From the NCBI RefSeq assembly GCF_010468565.1, contig NZ_WUEG01000014.1, forward strand, positions 124,001 through 188,000: a DNA stretch of 64,000 nucleotides, written 5' to 3'. This stretch comes from Allomuricauda sp. TY007 (lineage in GTDB: Bacteria > Bacteroidota > Bacteroidia > Flavobacteriales > Flavobacteriaceae). Below the pieces are notes generated by a model. It was given only the letters and a program-made list of their open reading frames with translations. It did no database searches and had not been told where the DNA came from. The position numbers and the translations under genes were made by a program. This document shows, piece after piece, positions 60,174 through 64,000 of the stretch (the first letter of the stretch is position 1; every line of letters begins with the position of its first letter).

Positions 60174-60656
60174 TTAAATGTCTAAAATACCAAAAGTTTC
60201 AGTAAATGGAATATCAATAGAGATAATCTCAAATTTTGGATTAGTTCTTTTTTTCAAGAGCGCACGTGTACTTTTTGAACGAACATCAGAGGTTACAAAA
60301 TGTGTGATTGATTTGTCCAAGTCGGCTTGAGCAAATAGTTTGGAATCATTCGGTATTATTGCTCTTGGAGATAACTTTTCTTCACTTACCTTGTTCTCTG
60401 TAAAAATTATATTCGCAAATTGTCCTGTTTTCTGGGCTTCTTTTAAGTTAAACGGAACGATTTGAATATTTTTTAAAGGTATGTCTTCTAAATTTCCCAG
60501 GACACAGTATTCTGCTATTGAAATTGTAGAAACTTTTAGTATGATGTCGTTTTCTAAAAAGTATCTAAAATATCCAACTGCATTTTTATGAAGTGGGTCT
60601 TCATCGTTAAGAAGCCTGATGAAAAAACTTGTATCTAATAAGACACTATGCTTCAT
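60174..60656 (-). CDS. PIN-domain nuclease, probable toxin
   Basis: 160 residues. PIN fold with all four acidic residues: Asp8 (LLDTSFF), Glu49 (ISIAEYC), Asp104 (IPNDSKLFAQA) and Asp124 (VTSDVRSKS). The activity expected is Mg-dependent RNA cleavage, as in VapC toxins. Length is a little above the usual 130-140. Its start overlaps the end of the upstream gene by 11 nt, the tight coupling typical of toxin-antitoxin pairs. An AGGAGG sequence sits only 2 nt before the ATG, too close for ordinary use, and codes for RGG of the partner. The region is AT-rich compared with its neighbours. Confidence 0.82.
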   Translation of the reverse strand: MKHSVLLDTSFFIRLLNDEDPLHKNAVGYFRYFLENDIILKVSTISIAEYCVLGNLEDIPLKNIQIVPFNLKEAQKTGQFANIIFTENKVSEEKLSPRAIIPNDSKLFAQADLDKSITHFVTSDVRSKSTRALLKKRTNPKFEIISIDIPFTETFGILDI

Positions 60657-61425
60657 AACCTCCTCTTAAGTTTAAGAGCCATTCGTCAGGATTAACATTT
60701 TTCCAGCTATCCTTGGCTTTTTTGATAAGAGAATTCAGGTAGTCATTATCAAATTTTGGTTGATAATCAATAAGCTCGATTAATTGAAGGGATTTGGTGT
60801 CAACTTCTCCAGTCTCAATATTTTGTTTGCCTTTAGCTCGAACACCATATTTTTTATAAAGTAAGTTTTCTTCTCTTTCTTTTAGGAATTCTTCTCCAGT
60901 CTCAATTGATAAGTATCCGAAATCATCTGTGTCTAAATGTATATTGGCCTTGCTTTTACCGCCAGCATCTTTTAAAATACCATAAAAATAAAATTCTGCA
61001 TCAACCCAAATATTTTCTGTTCTGATGAATTTTGTATTCGGATTGATAGTTAATTCATAACTATCATTTAGCGACGTCTTTATTTGAAATTCGTAATTTT
61101 TTTGACGTGATAGATTTTGAATATTTTCAATTGCTCTAGCAGTCTTTAATTCAAGAAAATCGATTGATTCGTTTGCCTGAACTTGAGATAAAACTGCGCT
61201 AAATCCAATTACGGTTTGAATTGTGGTTTTGAATAGGTGTCGAACAGAACCCTCTTTAATGTCGTAGGTAATAATTGGTCTGTCTTTTTTGTTTGTAGGA
61301 AATAGCAAATCCTCAACATTCTGCAAAATGGATGCAATATGTTTAATGTCATAATTGTCAGGGCTTAAATCTTGGTTTCCAGACTTACCAACAACTCGAA
61401 TTTCTATTTCTCCAATTTTTTCCAC
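60646..61425 (-). CDS. Partner of the PIN protein, possible long antitoxin
   Basis: 259 residues from a GTG start; no in-frame ATG exists near the N-terminus. Not recognised as a named family. The N-terminal two-thirds (EIEIRVVGKSGNQDLSPDNY, ITYDIKEGSVRHLFKTTIQTVIG) look like a globular alpha/beta domain. The last 25 residues (KDSWKNVNPDEWLLNLRGGY) resemble the C-terminal toxin-wrapping tails of VapB-type antitoxins. Gene order (this first, PIN second) and the overlap support an antitoxin role; usual antitoxins are 70-90 residues, so the large domain is unusual. A -7 box lies directly before the start. Confidence 0.6.
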   Translation of the reverse strand: MEKIGEIEIRVVGKSGNQDLSPDNYDIKHIASILQNVEDLLFPTNKKDRPIITYDIKEGSVRHLFKTTIQTVIGFSAVLSQVQANESIDFLELKTARAIENIQNLSRQKNYEFQIKTSLNDSYELTINPNTKFIRTENIWVDAEFYFYGILKDAGGKSKANIHLDTDDFGYLSIETGEEFLKEREENLLYKKYGVRAKGKQNIETGEVDTKSLQLIELIDYQPKFDNDYLNSLIKKAKDSWKNVNPDEWLLNLRGGYEA

Positions 61426-61429
61426 ATTT

Positions 61430-61437
61430 CAAAGATA
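61430..61437 (-). promoter_or_regulatory. -7 box of the PIN module, placed for a leaderless transcript
   Basis: TATCTTTG on the minus strand matches TAnnTTTG and ends 4 nt before the GTG start, so transcription should begin at the start codon. No -33 TTG at usual spacing (the nearest is 25 nt away). Confidence 0.5.
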
Positions 61438-61634
61438 TAATTTATTCAAATTTATTCTGGGTCAATATGTTGTACAATGTTTCAAGATATTAAAATACAG
61501 TTTTAATAGAATAATACCCATTGATTTCCAACTTTGGACTTAGGTATGAAGTTAACCGATTTTAACCAAAAAATAGCGAATTATTGCATTTATCAAATGA
61601 ATTGACTTAATTACCAAAAACTAGTTTAGCTTAA

Positions 61635-62387
61635 ATGATTGCCTCAATAAAACACAACTCCCGAAACTATAAAATAGACTTGACCAAACCCCTTGATATT
61701 TCCATACCGCTCAAAGGTGGCGACAAAAACGTGAACGCTTGGTATTTGGACCCACCAAAAATCACACCGCACGAGGAGGATGGATTTGTGGGCAAGGTAA
61801 CCGAGGGAGCGTCCACCAATTTCAACGATATTTGGTTCAACCCACATTCGCACGTAACGCATACGGAGTGTTTGGGACATATATCCGAAGAGTTCAACTC
61901 CATCAATAAAAAGCTGAAAAAGTTTTTCTTTTTGGCTGAGGTAATTACCGTAGCGCCCGAGCATATGGGAGAAGATTTTGTGATTTCGGAAAAGCAAATA
62001 AAATACGCTTTGGGCAACAAAAAAAGGCAAGCAGTGGTTATCCGTACCATGCCCAATTTGGGCTATAAGCGTTCCAAAAAATATTCGGACACCAATCCCA
62101 CCTACTTAACTGAGGCAGCAGCCAAACATCTGGTAAAAAAAGGGGTGGAGCATTTGCTCGTGGACCTTCCGTCCGTGGATAAGGAAAGGGATGGGGGCGA
62201 GCTTTTGGCGCACAAGGCCTTTTGGAACATGAATGGAAAACCGAGAACCAAAGCGACCATCACGGAGTTTATCTACGTGCCCAACCCTGTAGAGGACGGC
62301 ACCTATTTTTTAAACCTGCAAGTAGCACCATTTGAGAACGATGCAAGCCCAAGTAGGCCCGTTTTGTATAAAATTGAAAACCAATAA
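61635..62387 (+). CDS. Cyclase-family hydrolase
   Basis: 250 residues of the cyclase/kynurenine formamidase-like family. Metal site HxxxHxE in NPHSHVTHTECLGH, with DISIPLKGG at the N-terminus and LLVDLPSVDKERDGGELLAHKAFW near the end. Family members hydrolyse N-formylkynurenine, isatin or similar amides; the substrate is not clear here. No signal peptide. The next gene follows with no gap. Confidence 0.87.
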   Translation: MIASIKHNSRNYKIDLTKPLDISIPLKGGDKNVNAWYLDPPKITPHEEDGFVGKVTEGASTNFNDIWFNPHSHVTHTECLGHISEEFNSINKKLKKFFFLAEVITVAPEHMGEDFVISEKQIKYALGNKKRQAVVIRTMPNLGYKRSKKYSDTNPTYLTEAAAKHLVKKGVEHLLVDLPSVDKERDGGELLAHKAFWNMNGKPRTKATITEFIYVPNPVEDGTYFLNLQVAPFENDASPSRPVLYKIENQ

Positions 62388-62741
62388 ATGAAAACAACAC
62401 TTAAACTGGAAGAGGCCATGATGTTATTTTTTGGTTTCTTTATTTTTATGCAGCTAGATTTGCAATGGTGGTGGTTTCTGGTGCTGATTCTAGCTCCTGA
62501 TATAGGAATGTTTGGTTATCTTTTTGGAAACAAAACTGGAGCCTTGGTTTATAACATTTTTCACCACAAAGGAATTGGAATATTGCTTTATATTGTCGGC
62601 GCAAGTTTTTTGGATATGCCAATTTTAAAACTATGCGGAATAATTATATTTTCACACTCCGCTTTGGACCGAATGTTCGGTTACGGATTAAAGTATGAAA
62701 CAGGATTCAAGTTTACCCATTTGGGTGAAATAGGAAAGTAA
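62388..62741 (+). CDS. DUF4260 membrane protein
   Basis: 117 residues with three or four membrane helices (MLFFGFFIFMQL, WWWFLVLILAPDIGMFGYLF, GILLYIVGASFLDM). The family marks are APDIGMFGYL and HSALDRMFGYGLKY. Function unknown. The ATG follows the preceding stop directly, so co-transcription is likely. Confidence 0.9.
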   Translation: MKTTLKLEEAMMLFFGFFIFMQLDLQWWWFLVLILAPDIGMFGYLFGNKTGALVYNIFHHKGIGILLYIVGASFLDMPILKLCGIIIFSHSALDRMFGYGLKYETGFKFTHLGEIGK

Positions 62742-62742
62742 C

Positions 62743-63366
62743 ATGGGTGAAGTTGTAGATATTGTTTTAGGGTTGATTTTGGGTGCAATACTTATGTATT
62801 GGCTCTTTTCCCTGTTCCGAAAAAAAAGGAACAAAGAAATTACCGAAGAACAATCCACCGTAATCCTGAACAAGATACGCAGCGTGTGCAAACTCGTTTC
62901 CGTTGAAGGGGATTTTGCAGAGATTTATCATTACGAGAATACCAAGGACAGCTTTATGAGCCTGTTCCGAAGTAAGAAAAAGGCATTGATCATTATCAAA
63001 GCAAAAGCACACATCGGTTACGATCTGAACAAACTGGATATGAAGGCTGAAAACGACAAAAAGAAAATCATTCTAAGCCATTTTCCAGAGCCAGAAGTAT
63101 TGTCCATAGAGCCCGACCTACAATTTTATGACATTAAAAATGGTATCTTCAACAGCTTTTCGCCCACGGATTTAACCAATCTCAATCAAGAGGCCAAGGA
63201 GCATATCAAACAGAAAATACCAGAGAGTGGGTTAATGGAAACCGCAAAAAATGAAGCCTTGCAGGCCGTTTTGGTCGTGGAGAAAATCGTAGAGACCATT
63301 GGGTGGACATTGGATTATTCCGCCTTGGAAATATCGAACAGGGAAAAACAATTTATAGAAGAATAA
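62743..63366 (+). CDS. DUF4230-family protein
   Basis: 207 residues. One N-terminal membrane helix (6-24, DIVLGLILGAILMYWLFSLF), then the DUF4230 domain (CKLVSVEGDFAEIYHYENTK, KKALIIIKAKAHIGYDLNKL, ALQAVLVVEKIVETIGW). The domain should lie in the periplasm or cytoplasm attached to the membrane. Function unknown. One base after the DUF4260 gene. Confidence 0.88.
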   Translation: MGEVVDIVLGLILGAILMYWLFSLFRKKRNKEITEEQSTVILNKIRSVCKLVSVEGDFAEIYHYENTKDSFMSLFRSKKKALIIIKAKAHIGYDLNKLDMKAENDKKKIILSHFPEPEVLSIEPDLQFYDIKNGIFNSFSPTDLTNLNQEAKEHIKQKIPESGLMETAKNEALQAVLVVEKIVETIGWTLDYSALEISNREKQFIEE

Positions 63367-63367
63367 C

Positions 63368-63769
63368 ATGAAAACAAAAATCATAACCTTGCTTTTGGTA
63401 GGTGTATTGGCCTCCAGTTGTGTAGAAAACAAAAACGATATGAATAATTTTGACCACACATTTGCCCACGTGGTATATTTTTGGTTCAAGAATCCAGATA
63501 GTCAAGAGGCGAGAGCTACTTTTGAGGCTTCTTTGACCAAATTTTTGAACAATTCCCAATATGCGAAAACAAAGTTTATTGGGAAACCGCCAAAGGCGAT
63601 TCGCGACGTGGTGGACGATTCTTTTACCTACTCCTTGATTTTATCTTTTGAATCTGCCGAAGATCAGGCTGCTTATCAAGATGAAGCACCGCACAAGGTA
63701 TTTATTGAAGAGTGCGAGGACCTTTGGGAGAAAGTTATCGTTTATGACTCTCAGGGCATCAAGCAATGA
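63368..63769 (+). CDS. Dabb-family lipoprotein
   Basis: 133 residues. Lipoprotein signal with Cys18 (LLVGVLASSC). The mature part is a stress-responsive A/B barrel (Dabb) domain: FAHVVYFWFKNPDSQEA, FTYSLILSFESAEDQAAYQD, HKVFIEECEDLWEKVIVYD. Such small barrels often dimerise. The role is unknown. One base after the DUF4230 gene and 4-nt overlap with the next. Confidence 0.9.
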   Translation: MKTKIITLLLVGVLASSCVENKNDMNNFDHTFAHVVYFWFKNPDSQEARATFEASLTKFLNNSQYAKTKFIGKPPKAIRDVVDDSFTYSLILSFESAEDQAAYQDEAPHKVFIEECEDLWEKVIVYDSQGIKQ

Positions 63770-64000
63770 ATGTAGAGGAGCTTAGGGGGCTTTGCATATC
63801 CAAAAAAGGAGTGACCGAAGAATTTCCTTTTGATGAAAGCACTTTGGTGTTCAAGGTAATGGGCAAAATGTTCGCTTTGGTTCCTTTGGAACGACTACCA
63901 TCACAATGCAATTTAAAATGCGACCCCGAACGCGCGGTGGAACTTCGAGAGGAATATGATGGAGCCATCAATCCGGGCTACCACATGAGCAAAACGCATT
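63766..64000 (+). CDS. MmcQ/YjbR-family protein, 5' part
   Basis: 78 codons to the window edge; the C-terminus is missing. The family is shown by LRGLCISKKGVTEEFPFDES, FKVMGKMFALVPLE and INPGYHMSKTH. CyaY-like fold, possible DNA binding, function unsettled. Its ATG overlaps the TGA of the Dabb gene (ATGA), so it is likely translated from the same transcript. Confidence 0.88.
   Translation, partial: MNVEELRGLCISKKGVTEEFPFDESTLVFKVMGKMFALVPLERLPSQCNLKCDPERAVELREEYDGAINPGYHMSKTH

Noticed and set aside
60656..60663. AGGAGG just before the PIN start as a strong ribosome binding site
   Set aside because: The spacing to the ATG is only 2 nt, the bases code for conserved-looking RGG of the upstream protein, and Bacteroidota ribosomes rarely use such sites.

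Overview
The window looks like a chromosomal segment of a marine-type Flavobacteriaceae bacterium (Bacteroidota). Pointers are the TAnnTTTG promoter -7 boxes, the near absence of Shine-Dalgarno sequences, a DnaE with a fused proofreading exonuclease, a HYR-type giant secreted protein, DUF5723/TSP3/OmpA and DUF4230/DUF4260 proteins, and PAS-LuxR regulators with a Bacteroidota-style HTH. An Allomuricauda/Muricauda-like genus is a guess from general resemblance only. No rRNA, CRISPR array, integrase or insertion sequence was seen.

Layout. 1-5.2 kb (minus): start of a giant secreted HYR/T9SS-type protein cut by the window edge, an OmpA-family protein and a YegP-like protein. 5.3-9.2 kb (minus): one operon, GNAT acetyltransferase, rpsU, a 63-residue protein, then proline synthesis proC-proB-proA. 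9.7-16.9 kb: two PAS-LuxR regulators and four secreted proteins of unknown function, one with MORN-type repeats. 17.0-26.9 kb (plus): a run of exported or membrane hydrolases (amidohydrolase lipoprotein, CPBP protease, DUF1028/beta-lactamase fusion, C45 acyltransferase, polysaccharide deacetylase, second beta-lactamase-fold protein) ending in an FG-GAP protein. 27.2-33.8 kb (minus): tRNA-Asp, DUF58, trxA, dnaE and a four-helix-bundle protein. 34.0-42.1 kb: rpsP-rimM, an outer-membrane barrel, trmN6, glutaryl-CoA dehydrogenase, a YdeP-type molybdoenzyme, and umuC-umuD in reversed order.

42.1-42.8 kb is a gene-free stretch full of palindromic dispersed repeats, with what looks like a free-standing small RNA with its own promoter and terminator. 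42.8-49.9 kb is the histidine-degradation operon hutH-I-U-G with a divergent LysR regulator. 49.9-54 kb has a nitroreductase, DUF456 and a His-rich protein/TonB-receptor pair that may handle a metal. 54.2-60.1 kb is a BlaI/M56 sensor operon (blaI, BlaR1-like, TPR, lipoprotein), then ruvC and hemW. 60.2-61.4 kb is a PIN nuclease with an overlapping upstream partner that looks like a toxin-antitoxin module. 61.6-64 kb has small conserved genes ending in a partial MmcQ/YjbR gene.

Points most worth a second look: a nested palindromic repeat inserted in frame into hemW; the PIN module with a large unrecognised antitoxin-like partner; the orphan small RNA; 21-bp repeat units at the same distance upstream of two unlinked outer-membrane protein genes; and the operator architecture upstream of hutH/lysR, blaI and umuC.
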